Origin: Actinocrinis sp035653575
Lineage (GTDB): Bacteria > Actinomycetota > Actinomycetes > Streptomycetales > Catenulisporaceae
NCBI RefSeq assembly: GCF_035653575.1
Contig: NZ_DASRBQ010000006.1
Location: 11,108 to 75,107 of the forward strand
Direction of reading: 5' to 3'
Length of the DNA stretch: 64,000 bases
Shown here: positions 55,383 to 63,745 of the stretch, one piece after another
How positions within the stretch are numbered: the first letter of the stretch is position 1
How the letters are laid out: each line of letters opens with the position of its first letter
Position numbers and translations under genes: made by a program
The notes under the pieces: generated by a model
What the model was told of the DNA's origin: nothing
What the model saw: only the letters and a program-made list of their open reading frames with translations
Databases searched by the model: none

Positions 55383-56648
55383 TCAGGCCTCCGTCGTCTC
55401 GAAGCCAAAGTAGGCGGCGGCGGTGTGCATGTCCTTGTCGCCGCGGCCGGAGAGGTTGACCAGGATGACCGGTTCACGGCCGAGTTCGGCGCGCAGCCTC
55501 GGCGCGATGCGCAGCGCTCCGGCGACTGCGTGCGCTGATTCGATGGCCGGGATGATGCCCTCGGTGCGGCAGAGTAGTTTGAACGCCTGCATCGCCTCGT
55601 CGTCGGTGACCGGCTCGTAGACGGCGCGTCCGGTGTCGTGCAGCCAGGCGTGCTCGGGTCCGACAGCCGGGTAGTCGAGCCCGGCGGAGATGGAGTGGCT
55701 GGGCAGGGTCTGGCCGTACTCGTCCTGGAGGAGGTACGTGCGCGCGCCGTGCAGCACGCCGATCGCACCGCCGCTGATCGACGCGGCGTGCAGACCCGTT
55801 TCGACACCTGAGCCGCCGGCCTCGAAGCCGTAGAGGCGAACGCTCTCGTCCGGCACGAAGGCGTGGAAGGCGCCGATCGCGTTCGAGCCGCCGCCGACGC
55901 AGGCCGCGACCGCGTCGGGCAGTCCGCCGGTCAACGCGATGGTCTGCTCGCGGGCTTCGACGCCGAGGACACGCACGAAGTCGCGCACCATCGACGGGAA
56001 GGGGTGCGGACCGGCTGCGGTACCGAGCAGGTAGTGCGTGTGGTCGACGTTCGTTACCCAGTCGCGGATCGCCTCGTTGATGGCGTCCTTGAGGGTGCGC
56101 GAGCCAATGGCGACCGGGATGACCTCGGCTCCGAGCATGCGCATGCGGGCGACGTTGAGCGCCTGGCGCTGCGTGTCCTCCTCGCCCATGTAGATGACGC
56201 ATTCGAGGTCGAGCAGGGCCGCTGCGGTGGCGGTGGCCACGCCGTGCTGCCCAGCGCCGGTCTCGGCGATGACGCGGCGCTTGCCCATGCGCTTGGTGAG
56301 CAGCGCCTGGCCGAGCACGTTGTTGATCTTGTGTGAGCCGGTGTGGTTGAGGTCCTCGCGCTTGAGCAGGATGCGGGCGCCCGCGTGCGCGGAGAGCCGC
56401 TTGGCGTCAGTGAGGAGGGAGGGCCGGTTGGCGTAAGTGCGCAGCAGCGTCGAGAACTCGGCGTGGAAAGCCGGGTCGTTCTTCGACTTCTGGTATGCCT
56501 CGGTCAGCTCGGCGAGCGCGGCCATGAGGGCTTCGGGCATGAAGCGTCCGCCGTGGCGGCCGTAGTGTCCCGCCTCGTCGGGCTGCGTCGAGGGATGGGC
56601 GTATGCGGCCGCGAAGAAGGCGTCGCTGAAGGTTGACGTGTCGGTCAT
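55383..56648 (-). CDS. trpB: Tryptophan synthase beta subunit
   Basis: PLP enzyme of 421 aa that joins indole with serine. The PLP lysine is Lys107 in LNHTGSHKINNVLGQ. ETGAGQHGVATATAAALL, CVGGGSNAIGAFHAF (phosphate loop) and SISAGLDYPAVGPEHAWL are family hallmarks. The start at ATG 56648 (MTDTSTFSD) has GGAG about 10 nt upstream; the frame is open to 56690 without better support. Lies between a small leader-like ORF and trpA. Confidence 0.96.
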   Translation of the reverse strand: MTDTSTFSDAFFAAAYAHPSTQPDEAGHYGRHGGRFMPEALMAALAELTEAYQKSKNDPAFHAEFSTLLRTYANRPSLLTDAKRLSAHAGARILLKREDLNHTGSHKINNVLGQALLTKRMGKRRVIAETGAGQHGVATATAAALLDLECVIYMGEEDTQRQALNVARMRMLGAEVIPVAIGSRTLKDAINEAIRDWVTNVDHTHYLLGTAAGPHPFPSMVRDFVRVLGVEAREQTIALTGGLPDAVAACVGGGSNAIGAFHAFVPDESVRLYGFEAGGSGVETGLHAASISGGAIGVLHGARTYLLQDEYGQTLPSHSISAGLDYPAVGPEHAWLHDTGRAVYEPVTDDEAMQAFKLLCRTEGIIPAIESAHAVAGALRIAPRLRAELGREPVILVNLSGRGDKDMHTAAAYFGFETTEA

Positions 56649-56759
56649 CGGAAGACTCCGAGAAGAGGTGCGGGGCAAAGGCGAAGGCAAGGGGGACGGT
56701 GAACGTCCACGAGGGCGTGCTCGGCGGGGCGTGAAAGGGTGCCTCGCGAAATGGAGCGG

Positions 56760-56852
56760 TTACCGCCCGACCTGCCATCGGCGGCCCGCCGGGGCATGCC
56801 GCCACCACGGCCGCCGCCGGGCCGGTGCGATCGGTTTGGGGGCGCCGTACAC
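56760..56852 (-). CDS. Possible 30-codon Trp-containing leader ORF between trpC and trpB
   Basis: GTG 56852 opens a short basic peptide (about MYGAPKPIAPARRRPWWRH... ending at TAA 56760) with three tryptophan codons in 30, two of them adjacent. It starts 7 nt past the trpC stop. Streptomyces carries a small gene (trpM) in the same place, but I cannot show homology. No Shine-Dalgarno is visible and no clear antiterminator pair follows. The gap may simply be non-coding. Confidence 0.3.
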   Translation of the reverse strand: MYGAPKPIAPARRRPWWRHAPAGRRWQVGR

Positions 56853-56859
56853 GGTCAGC

Positions 56860-57690
56860 TCACTGCCGTCCGCGCCGCATCGCCGGGTGCGCGCCGGCCG
56901 CGACCAGGTCGGCCACCGCGTCGCGCGGGTTCTTGCCGGTCACCAGGGACTCGCCGACCAGGACCGCGTCCGCGCCGCAGTTGGCGTAGGCGATCAGGTC
57001 GTGCGGGCCGCGCACGCCCGATTCGGCGATGCGCACCACGCTGTCCGGGATCAGCGGGGCGAGGCGGGAGAAGGTGGTGCGGTCGACCTCGAGGGTGCGC
57101 AGGTCGCGCGCGTTGACGCCGATGATGCGCGCCCCGGCGTCCACGGCCCGGGCGACCTCCTCCTCGTCGTGCACCTCGACCAGGGGGGTGAGGCCGATGG
57201 ACTCGGCCCGTTCGATCAGCGAGACCAGCGCGTCCTGCTCCAGCGCGGCCACGATCAGCAGCACGAGGTCGGCGCCGTGCGCGCGGGCCTCCCACAGCTG
57301 GTAGCTGGTGACGATGAAGTCCTTGCGCAGCACCGGGACGTCCACCCGGGCGCGCACCTCCTTGAGGTCCTGCAGCGAGCCGCCGAACCGGCGCCGCTCG
57401 GTCAGGACGCTGATGACGCTGGCGCCGCCCTGCTCATAGTCCCCGGCCAGGGAAGCGGGGTCGGCGATCGCGGCCAGCGCGCCCTTGGACGGGCTCGAGC
57501 GCTTCACCTCGGCGATCACCGCGACCCCGTCGCCGCGCAGGGCCCGCACGCCGTCCTTGGCGGAGGGCTGGGCCAGCGCCTTGGCCTTGACGTCGTCCAG
57601 AGGGGTCTGGGCTTGACGCTCGGCCAGGTCGGCGCGCACGCCCTCGATGATCTCGTCGAGCACGTTCCGATTCGGTGTCGCCACCGCCAC
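56860..57690 (-). CDS. trpC: Indole-3-glycerol phosphate synthase
   Basis: TIM-barrel enzyme of 276 aa. Visible are NVLDEIIEGVRADLAERQAQTPLDDVKAKA, IAEVKRSSPSKGAL (catalytic Lys), SVLTERRRFGGSLQDL, VLRKDFIVTSYQLWEARAHGADLVLLI, LVEVHDEEEV, IIGVNARDLRTLEVD and RIAESGV. I prefer GTG 57690, with AGAGGGGA about 6 nt upstream, over ATG 57717, which lacks a ribosome site. Part of the trp operon; TrpC is not fused to TrpF. Confidence 0.95.
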   Translation of the reverse strand: MAVATPNRNVLDEIIEGVRADLAERQAQTPLDDVKAKALAQPSAKDGVRALRGDGVAVIAEVKRSSPSKGALAAIADPASLAGDYEQGGASVISVLTERRRFGGSLQDLKEVRARVDVPVLRKDFIVTSYQLWEARAHGADLVLLIVAALEQDALVSLIERAESIGLTPLVEVHDEEEVARAVDAGARIIGVNARDLRTLEVDRTTFSRLAPLIPDSVVRIAESGVRGPHDLIAYANCGADAVLVGESLVTGKNPRDAVADLVAAGAHPAMRRGRQ

Positions 57691-57823
57691 GTACCGTCCC
57701 CTCTGCCAGGGCGCCACACGGCGCCGTCTTGCCCAGCCATGCTATCGGCAACGCGGCGGTGCTCGGCGCCAAGCCGCGATGCGGGCGCGGGCGGCCGCGG
57801 CCGCCCCGGCCGGACAGAGCGGG

Positions 57824-58177
57824 TCAGGCGGACGCGCGCTCGGCCGCCGCCTCGGCCTTCAGCTGGCCCCAGACGTCCGGCACGCCGAAGCCGGTGGCGT
57901 TCAGCACGACGACCGCGATGAGCGCGAGGAACTGGAAGACGCCGCAGACGATCACGGCGGGCACCATCGCGAACGGGAACAGCAGCCCGCCGACCAAGAA
58001 ACCGACGAAGGACAGGGCCGCGGCGACCCAGCGCGCGACGGAGTGGCCGTGGTCGGCGTGGTCCACGGTGTTGCCCGCGAAGTGGTTGCCCGCCGCGGAC
58101 GAGCCGAGGGCGGCCATGCCGAGGCTGGCGGCCTTGGCGATCGTGGACGGGCCCTTGTGCTCGGTGGTCTCGGTCAT
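57824..58177 (-). CDS. HGxxPAAW-like small membrane protein of the trp operon
   Basis: Small protein of 117 aa with two membrane helices (about 56-75 and 78-98). A His-rich motif NTVDHADHGHSVARWVAAALSFVGFLVGG precedes the first helix. This resembles the actinobacterial HGxxPAAW family found between trpC and the Trp-associated membrane protein, but the PAAW part is changed to VARW. GAGGAG lies upstream of ATG 58177. Function unknown. Confidence 0.75.
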   Translation of the reverse strand: MTETTEHKGPSTIAKAASLGMAALGSSAAGNHFAGNTVDHADHGHSVARWVAAALSFVGFLVGGLLFPFAMVPAVIVCGVFQFLALIAVVVLNATGFGVPDVWGQLKAEAAAERASA

Positions 58178-58293
58178 GGCTGGACTGACTCCTCGAAGAC
58201 TGTCGCTGTGGTTCGAATGACGCACTGCGCGAGGCAGCGGCGCGCTACCCCACCCGGTCGTCGCGTTCCATTGTCTCTGACGCGGCGCGGTGC

Positions 58294-58977
58294 TCAGACC
58301 GTGGGGTCGGCGCCGCGGTTGATCGAGTCCCACAGCTCGCGCGCGGTGGGTTCGGCGTCCTCGTCAGGCGGCTGCGCGCCGGCTGCCGCCGCGCTCGTGG
58401 CTGGGCCGGCTGCTGGGCCGGCGGCCTTGGGGGCGACCTCGTAGCGGTTCGACAGGCCCGTCCACGTCCTGCCGCGCACGAGCGTGAACGCCCCGGAGAC
58501 GGCGACCAGCACGCCGCCGAGGATGGTGATGTAGGGCCAAGCGGTGTTCGTCACCTCGCTCAGCTGCGCGCCGCTCGCCCCAAGGGTCTGGTCGGCGACC
58601 CTGGCCAGCTGGGTGCTGTCGAGGTGGCCGAGGTTGGTGGCCACGGCCGCGACGGTGCCCAGCCCGGCGCCGAGCAGGACGAGACCGACCAGGTAGCGGC
58701 CGAGGCGGCGCACCGCGAACAGCGCGACGGCTCCGGCCAGCCCGACCAGGCCGAGCGCGTACGGCAGCGAGGTGATGGTGCTGCCGCTGGCGTGTACGGA
58801 CAGGCGGACCGGCGAGGTGATCGTGGCGTTGGCCCAGCCGCGTCCGTCCGAGGCCAGGATGAGCCCCGCGCCGGCGGCGGCCAGCAGCGCGGCGGTGACC
58901 TTCGCGCGGGTGGCGGAACGGGCCGGGCGCGTCTCGGTCGATGGCGCAGCCCCTGTCACGCTGCCTGTCGCGGTCAT
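58294..58977 (-). CDS. Tryptophan-associated membrane protein (TIGR02234 family)
   Basis: Protein of 227 aa with four predicted membrane helices and the family-typical C-terminus TARELWDSINRGADPT. It occurs just downstream of trpE in many actinobacteria. The function has not been established, to my knowledge; a role in Trp metabolism or transport is guessed from linkage. A Pro/Ala-rich linker joins the last helix to the conserved tail. Confidence 0.85.
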   Translation of the reverse strand: MTATGSVTGAAPSTETRPARSATRAKVTAALLAAAGAGLILASDGRGWANATITSPVRLSVHASGSTITSLPYALGLVGLAGAVALFAVRRLGRYLVGLVLLGAGLGTVAAVATNLGHLDSTQLARVADQTLGASGAQLSEVTNTAWPYITILGGVLVAVSGAFTLVRGRTWTGLSNRYEVAPKAAGPAAGPATSAAAAGAQPPDEDAEPTARELWDSINRGADPTV

Positions 58978-59061
58978 GGGGACATCTTCGCAAACGGGGC
59001 GGACGGGACGCGGACCGGGGCCCGGATCGCCGGCCGGGGGCGGCTGGCGGCCGACGCCTTG

Positions 59062-60600
59062 TTACAGGGGCTTTAGGGTGTCGGCGGCGGCGATGGCGCG
59101 GAGCACGGCCATCGCCTTGTTGTGGCACTCGACGTCCTCCGCCGCCGGGTTGGAGTCGGCGACGATGCCTGCTCCGGCCTGGACGTACGCGATGCCGTCA
59201 CGCAGCAGCGCGGTGCGGATCGCGATGGCGGTGTCGGCGTTTCCGGCGAAGTCCAGGTAGCCGACGCAGCCGCCGTACAGGCCGCGCCGGGTCGGTTCGA
59301 GCTCGTCGATGATCTGCATCGCGCGCGGCTTCGGAGCCCCGGAGAGGGTGCCGGCCGGGAACGCGGCCAGCAGCACGTCCAGCGCGGTGCGGCCCTTAGC
59401 GACCCGGCCGACGACGGTGGAGACGATGTGCATCACGTGGCTGTAGCGCTCGACCGACATGAAGTCGACGACCTCGACGCTCCCCGGGGCGCTGATCCGG
59501 CCCAGGTCGTTGCGGCCCAGGTCGACGAGCATCAGGTGCTCGGCGCGTTCCTTCGGGTCGGCGAGCAGCTCGGCGGCCAGCGCCGCGTCCTTCTCCTGGG
59601 TGGCGCCGCGCGGCCGGGTGCCGGCGATCGGGTGCAGCATCGCCTCGCCGTTGTCCACCTTGATCAGGGCCTCGGGCGAGGAGCCGACGACGTCGAAGCC
59701 GCTGCTCGCCCCGGCCGCCGGGAAGCGCAGCAGATACATGTAAGGGCTCGGATTCGTCGCGCGCAGCACCCGGTAGACGTCCAGGGCGCTGGCCCGGGTC
59801 GGGGCCTCGAACCGCTGGGAGAGCACGATCTGGAACGCCTCCCCCGCGCGGATCTCCTCCTTGGCGGCCTCCACGGCGGCGCGGTAGTCCTCGCTGGTGC
59901 GGTTGCCCGCGAACACCGGGGTCGCCGTCGGCGAGTTGGCCGGGGCGAGGGTGGCGGGCCGCTGGTCCAGCGGCCGGGCGAGGTCGGCGGTCATCGTGTC
60001 GAGCCGGGCGATCGCGCGCTGATATGCGCCGTCCGCGCCGTCCGGGGTGCCGTTGTGGTTGATGGCGTTGGCGATCAGCGTCACCGAGCCGTCGCTGTGG
60101 TCGAGCACGGCCAGGTCGCTGGCCAGCAGCATGGTCAGCTCGGGCAGCCCTAGGTCGTCCTTGGCGTGGTCGCCGATGCGCTCGAGGCGGCGGACCGTGT
60201 CGTAGCCGAGGTAGCCGACGAAGCCGCCGGTGAGCGGGGGCAGGTCGGCGCGGCTGGAGTCGGCGGGGGTGCGCAGCGCGTCGAGGGCGGCGGCCAGCAC
60301 GTCGAGCGGCGCGCCCTCGGCGGGGATGCCGACCGGCGGCTCGCCGATCCAGTGCGCGGCGCCGTCCAGTTCGGTCAGAGCGAGCTCGCTGCGCACGCCG
60401 ATGAAGGAGTAGCGGGACCACACGCCCTGCTCCGCGGATTCGAGCAGGAACGTGCCGGCGCGTTCGTTCGCGAGCTTGCGGTAGAGGCCGATCGGGGTCT
60501 CTCCGTCGGCCAGGTAGCGCCGGGTCACCGGGATGACGCGGCGCTCGGCCGCCAGCTCCCGGAAGGCGTCGAGATCCGGGATCGTCTCTCCAGTGGTCAT
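59062..60600 (-). CDS. trpE: Anthranilate synthase component I
   Basis: Chorismate-using enzyme of 512 aa. The N-terminal Trp-feedback motif is TFLLESAEQGVWSRYSFIG. The catalytic domain has IVLSQRFEAPTRASALDVYRVLRATNPSPYMY, GTRPRGATQEKD, LVDLGRNDLGRIS and FPAGTLSGAPKPRAMQIIDELE, ending YVQAGAGIVADSNPAAEDVECHNKA. The glutaminase subunit TrpG is not fused and not in this window. I choose ATG 60600, with AGGATGG upstream, over ATG 60609. First gene of the trp block, 127 bp after hisI. Confidence 0.96.
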   Translation of the reverse strand: MTTGETIPDLDAFRELAAERRVIPVTRRYLADGETPIGLYRKLANERAGTFLLESAEQGVWSRYSFIGVRSELALTELDGAAHWIGEPPVGIPAEGAPLDVLAAALDALRTPADSSRADLPPLTGGFVGYLGYDTVRRLERIGDHAKDDLGLPELTMLLASDLAVLDHSDGSVTLIANAINHNGTPDGADGAYQRAIARLDTMTADLARPLDQRPATLAPANSPTATPVFAGNRTSEDYRAAVEAAKEEIRAGEAFQIVLSQRFEAPTRASALDVYRVLRATNPSPYMYLLRFPAAGASSGFDVVGSSPEALIKVDNGEAMLHPIAGTRPRGATQEKDAALAAELLADPKERAEHLMLVDLGRNDLGRISAPGSVEVVDFMSVERYSHVMHIVSTVVGRVAKGRTALDVLLAAFPAGTLSGAPKPRAMQIIDELEPTRRGLYGGCVGYLDFAGNADTAIAIRTALLRDGIAYVQAGAGIVADSNPAAEDVECHNKAMAVLRAIAAADTLKPL

Positions 60601-60727
60601 GCGGCCCATCCTGTCATCAGTGGCGAGCGTCTACGGCGTCGAAATCAGGCAGTGGCGGTACGGGTCGGTGGTGATGCGGGTCGGTGAAGGTTTCACGCGG
60701 CAGGGCGCGGCGCGGCAGCGCGACCGG

Positions 60728-61105
60728 TCAGATCAGCGCCCGGCCGTCGAAGCAGGTGCGCGTGCCGGTGTGGCAGGCCGGGCCGGTCTGGTCGACCGCG
60801 ACCAGGATCGTGTCGCCGTCGCAGTCCAGCGCGACGGACACGACCCGCTGCACGTTGCCCGAGGTCTCGCCCTTGACCCAGAACTCCTTGCGGGAGCGCG
60901 ACCAGTAGGTGGCGCGGCCGGTGGTCAGCGTGCGGTGCAGCGCCTCGTCGTTCATCCAGGCCAGCATGAGCACTTCGCCGGTGTCGTGCTGCTGCGCGAT
61001 GGCCGGGACCAGGCCGTCGGGGTTGCGCTTGAGCCGGGCGGCGATCTCGGGGTCGAGCGCGGAGGCTGGGCCTTCGGCGCCCGACACGGAGGGTTCGTCG
61101 ATCAT
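60728..61105 (-). CDS. hisI: Phosphoribosyl-AMP cyclohydrolase
   Basis: Enzyme of 125 aa in histidine synthesis that opens the purine ring of phosphoribosyl-AMP. The motifs LMLAWMNDEALHRTLTTGRATYWSRSRKEFWVKGETSGNVQ, DCDGDTILVAVDQTGPACHTGTRTCF contain the metal-binding Asp and Cys residues. The start at ATG 61105 gives the usual length. HisI is not fused to HisE. It sits upstream of trpE on the same strand, as in Streptomyces. Confidence 0.95.
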   Translation of the reverse strand: MIDEPSVSGAEGPASALDPEIAARLKRNPDGLVPAIAQQHDTGEVLMLAWMNDEALHRTLTTGRATYWSRSRKEFWVKGETSGNVQRVVSVALDCDGDTILVAVDQTGPACHTGTRTCFDGRALI

Positions 61106-61181
61106 GGCGCCATTCTCTCGCGGCCGATACGGTTTCCGGGACACCGAACCCAGGGCGATCGAGACGAGAGCAGTTCGAGCC

Positions 61182-62474
61182 GTGCCGGAACTAGTTGGCG
61201 ACGAACAGTCCACGGAAGCCGCGCCGAGCTCGCAGATGCGGCAGCGGCCGGCGTCCGCGGACCACTTCACCTCCGCGGACGACGCCACACACGTGCCGAT
61301 AGCGCGGTTCTCCGGGGACGGCCCGCTGGAGGCGACGGCGGCGCGGGCGTGGTGGGGTCCGGCGTTCCGGGCGGCGCTCGCGGCCTGGGTGGTCGCGCAC
61401 ATCGTCATCATCGCGATCCAGGACCTCGGGCAGCGGGCGACCCCGCATTTCGCGGCGCAGATGCCGGGCCGGCCGGAGCTGCACCACCTGTTCAACCAGC
61501 TCTACACCTGGGACACCGCCTGGTACCTGGGCATCGCCCAGACCGGCTATTCCGGCGTGGCCAACGACGGGGTGCGTTTCTGGCCGCTGCTGCCGCTCAC
61601 GACGCGCGCGGTCTCCGCAGTGGGCATTCCGGCGGCGACGGCGATCCTGCTGGTCTGCTGGGTCGGCGCGCTGCTGTTCGGCATGCTGATGTACCGGCTG
61701 ATGCTGACGGTCGGCGGGGACGCGGTGGCGGCCCGGCGCGCGGCCTGGCTCAGCCAGCTCGCGCCCGGCGCGTTCGTGCTGGTCATGGGGTACACCGAGG
61801 CACTGTCCGGACTGCTGGCCGCGGCTTACCTCATCGCGATCAGGCAGTCGGCGACAAGCCGGCGCACCTGGCTCTGGCACGCGGCCGGGTTCGTCGCCGG
61901 GCTCGGTTCCGGACTGGTGCGCCCGACCGGGATGCTGCTGGCCGCGCCCGGCGCGATCGAGGCGATCCGGCAGCGGCGCGACCCGGTCGGCCAGCTGGCC
62001 GCCAGGGTGCTGGTCGCGCTCTCGCCGCTGATGGGCCTCGGCCTGTTCCTGCTGTGGAGCCACAACGTCTACGGCAATTGGACGCTGCCCTACTCGATTC
62101 AGAAGCTTGAGGGGCTGCGCGGAACGTACGCGGGCAATCCGTTCGAATCGGCGCTGGACTCGCTGAACCAGGTCGGGAACGGCGCCGGCGCCTTCACGCT
62201 CGTCCTGGTCGTCGCGGCGGTCGGGTTGTTGTGGGGCTGCGTGCGCAGGCTGCCGGTCTCGTACACGGTCTGGGCCGCGCTCAGCGTCTTCGCCGCGATC
62301 ACGGCGCCGCACTTCTCCTCCTTCGCCCGCTACTCGGCCGGTATTCTGCCGCTGCTGCTGGTCGGCGCGATGCTGACGCGGGACTGGCGGCGGTGGGGTT
62401 GGGTGGTCGGGAGCTCGACGGCGTTGTGCGCCTACTTCGCGTACCAGTCGTTCATCGGCATCTACATTCCTTGA
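61182..62474 (+). CDS. GT-C glycosyltransferase, PIG-V-like mannosyltransferase candidate (copy 1)
   Basis: Membrane protein of ~430 aa with about ten helices. The first extracytoplasmic loop has YTWDTAWYLGIAQTGYS, the acidic active-site pattern of GT-C enzymes related to PIG-V (GT76), where a polyprenyl-phosphate mannose is the donor. AAWLSQLAPGAFVLVMGYTEALSGLLAAAYL and GSGLVRPTGMLLAAPGAIEAIR are shared with the next gene. The GTG 61182 start is tentative. It is divergent from hisI and overlaps the next gene. Confidence 0.72.
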   Translation: MPELVGDEQSTEAAPSSQMRQRPASADHFTSADDATHVPIARFSGDGPLEATAARAWWGPAFRAALAAWVVAHIVIIAIQDLGQRATPHFAAQMPGRPELHHLFNQLYTWDTAWYLGIAQTGYSGVANDGVRFWPLLPLTTRAVSAVGIPAATAILLVCWVGALLFGMLMYRLMLTVGGDAVAARRAAWLSQLAPGAFVLVMGYTEALSGLLAAAYLIAIRQSATSRRTWLWHAAGFVAGLGSGLVRPTGMLLAAPGAIEAIRQRRDPVGQLAARVLVALSPLMGLGLFLLWSHNVYGNWTLPYSIQKLEGLRGTYAGNPFESALDSLNQVGNGAGAFTLVLVVAAVGLLWGCVRRLPVSYTVWAALSVFAAITAPHFSSFARYSAGILPLLLVGAMLTRDWRRWGWVVGSSTALCAYFAYQSFIGIYIP

Positions 62475-63715
62475 CCGGTGACACCGCGGTGACCCCGGAC
62501 GCGGCGCGACTCGATCGCGCCGCGGACCGCAGAGCGCGGCGGGCGGTCGGCCGGTGGCGATCCGGTTGGCTGTGGGACGGGCTCCGGGCGACACTGCCGG
62601 CCTGGATCGCGGCGCGAGCGCTGGTGTGCGCGGTGTCGTGGCATACCGATCCGGCGCATCCGCTGGGCGCGCTGCTGAGTTGGGACACGCGCTGGTACCT
62701 CGGCATCGCAGAGCACGGGTATGACCGTGCCGGTGGCCTGATTCACTTCTTCCCGCTCACTTCGCTGGACGCGGCGGGATTGGCGGCGGTGAGCAGGCTG
62801 CCGACCAGCGTCGCGCTGTTCGTGTTCTGCTGGGCGATGGCGCTGCTGTTCGGCGCGCTGGTGCATCGCGTCGTGGTGCGGGAGATCGGCGATCGCGGGG
62901 CGGCTCGGCGCGCGGCGTGGCTGAGCCAGCTCGCGCCAGGCGGCTACGCGCTGGTCATGGGGTACACGGAGCCGCTGGCTGGGGTGCTCGCGGTGGGCTA
63001 CTTCCTGCTGGTACGGAGCATCGGCGGCGGATCAGGGCCCGGATCGAGCTCTCCGTCGCACCCTGAGTCAAGCGTCGGGCAGCGACGCGCGCGGCACTTC
63101 TGGCTCGCGCTGGGTCTCGGATTCCTCGGCGGAATGGCGCGGCCGGTCGGTTTGCTCCTCGCGATTCCAGGGGCGATCGAGGGACTGCGCTCGGCGCGGC
63201 GCGAAGGCTGGCGCTGGAAGGCCGTGGCGAACGCTGCGGCCGTCGCCGCGGCGCCGGTGGCCGGATTGGCGACCTTCCTCGCCTATTCGCGGGTGCGGTA
63301 CGGCGGCTGGCTGTTGCCGTACACACAGCAGACCTCGAAGCTCGGCCGCGGCGCGATCATGGGCAACCCGATCAGCATTCTGCATCACGTCTGGGTGCAC
63401 AACTGGCGGGGACACGGGCACGGCGCGGCGGTCATGGCTTGCGTGCTCATCCTCGGTTTCGCCGCGCTGCTGCCGGTGGTGTGGCGGCGGCTGCCGGTCT
63501 CATACGCGGCGTGGACGATTCCGTCCTTCGTCCTGGCGATCGGTTCGAAGGACTTCACGTCGCTGCCGCGCTACCTCGGCGCGCTGTTCCCGTGCCTGGT
63601 CGCGGCAGCACTGATCACACGTCGCCGATGGCAGTGGGCTGCGATGCTCACGGTCAACTGCGGCTTGCTCCTGTGGGCGACGTACTACGTCTTCTCCTTC
63701 TACATCGTGCCCTGA
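62471..63715 (+). CDS. GT-C glycosyltransferase, PIG-V-like mannosyltransferase candidate (copy 2)
   Basis: Paralogue of the preceding protein, 414 aa. The same motif LLSWDTRWYLGIAEHGYD, AAWLSQLAPGGYALVMGYTEPLAGVLAVGYF, GGMARPVGLLLAIPGAIEGLR and the C-terminal DFTSLPRYLGALFPCLVAAAL correspond position for position with copy 1. I place the start at TTG 62471, which overlaps the upstream stop (TTGA); GTG 62489 is an alternative. It would add a sugar to a lipid-linked or protein acceptor outside the membrane. Confidence 0.72.
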   Translation: MTGDTAVTPDAARLDRAADRRARRAVGRWRSGWLWDGLRATLPAWIAARALVCAVSWHTDPAHPLGALLSWDTRWYLGIAEHGYDRAGGLIHFFPLTSLDAAGLAAVSRLPTSVALFVFCWAMALLFGALVHRVVVREIGDRGAARRAAWLSQLAPGGYALVMGYTEPLAGVLAVGYFLLVRSIGGGSGPGSSSPSHPESSVGQRRARHFWLALGLGFLGGMARPVGLLLAIPGAIEGLRSARREGWRWKAVANAAAVAAAPVAGLATFLAYSRVRYGGWLLPYTQQTSKLGRGAIMGNPISILHHVWVHNWRGHGHGAAVMACVLILGFAALLPVVWRRLPVSYAAWTIPSFVLAIGSKDFTSLPRYLGALFPCLVAAALITRRRWQWAAMLTVNCGLLLWATYYVFSFYIVP

Positions 63716-63745
63716 TCGGCTAGCCGCACGGCCGGCCGGGCCGCT

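Noticed and set aside
60601..60727. Trp leader peptide upstream of trpE
   Set aside because: The 127-bp gap contains no reading frame with clustered TGG codons on the minus strand.
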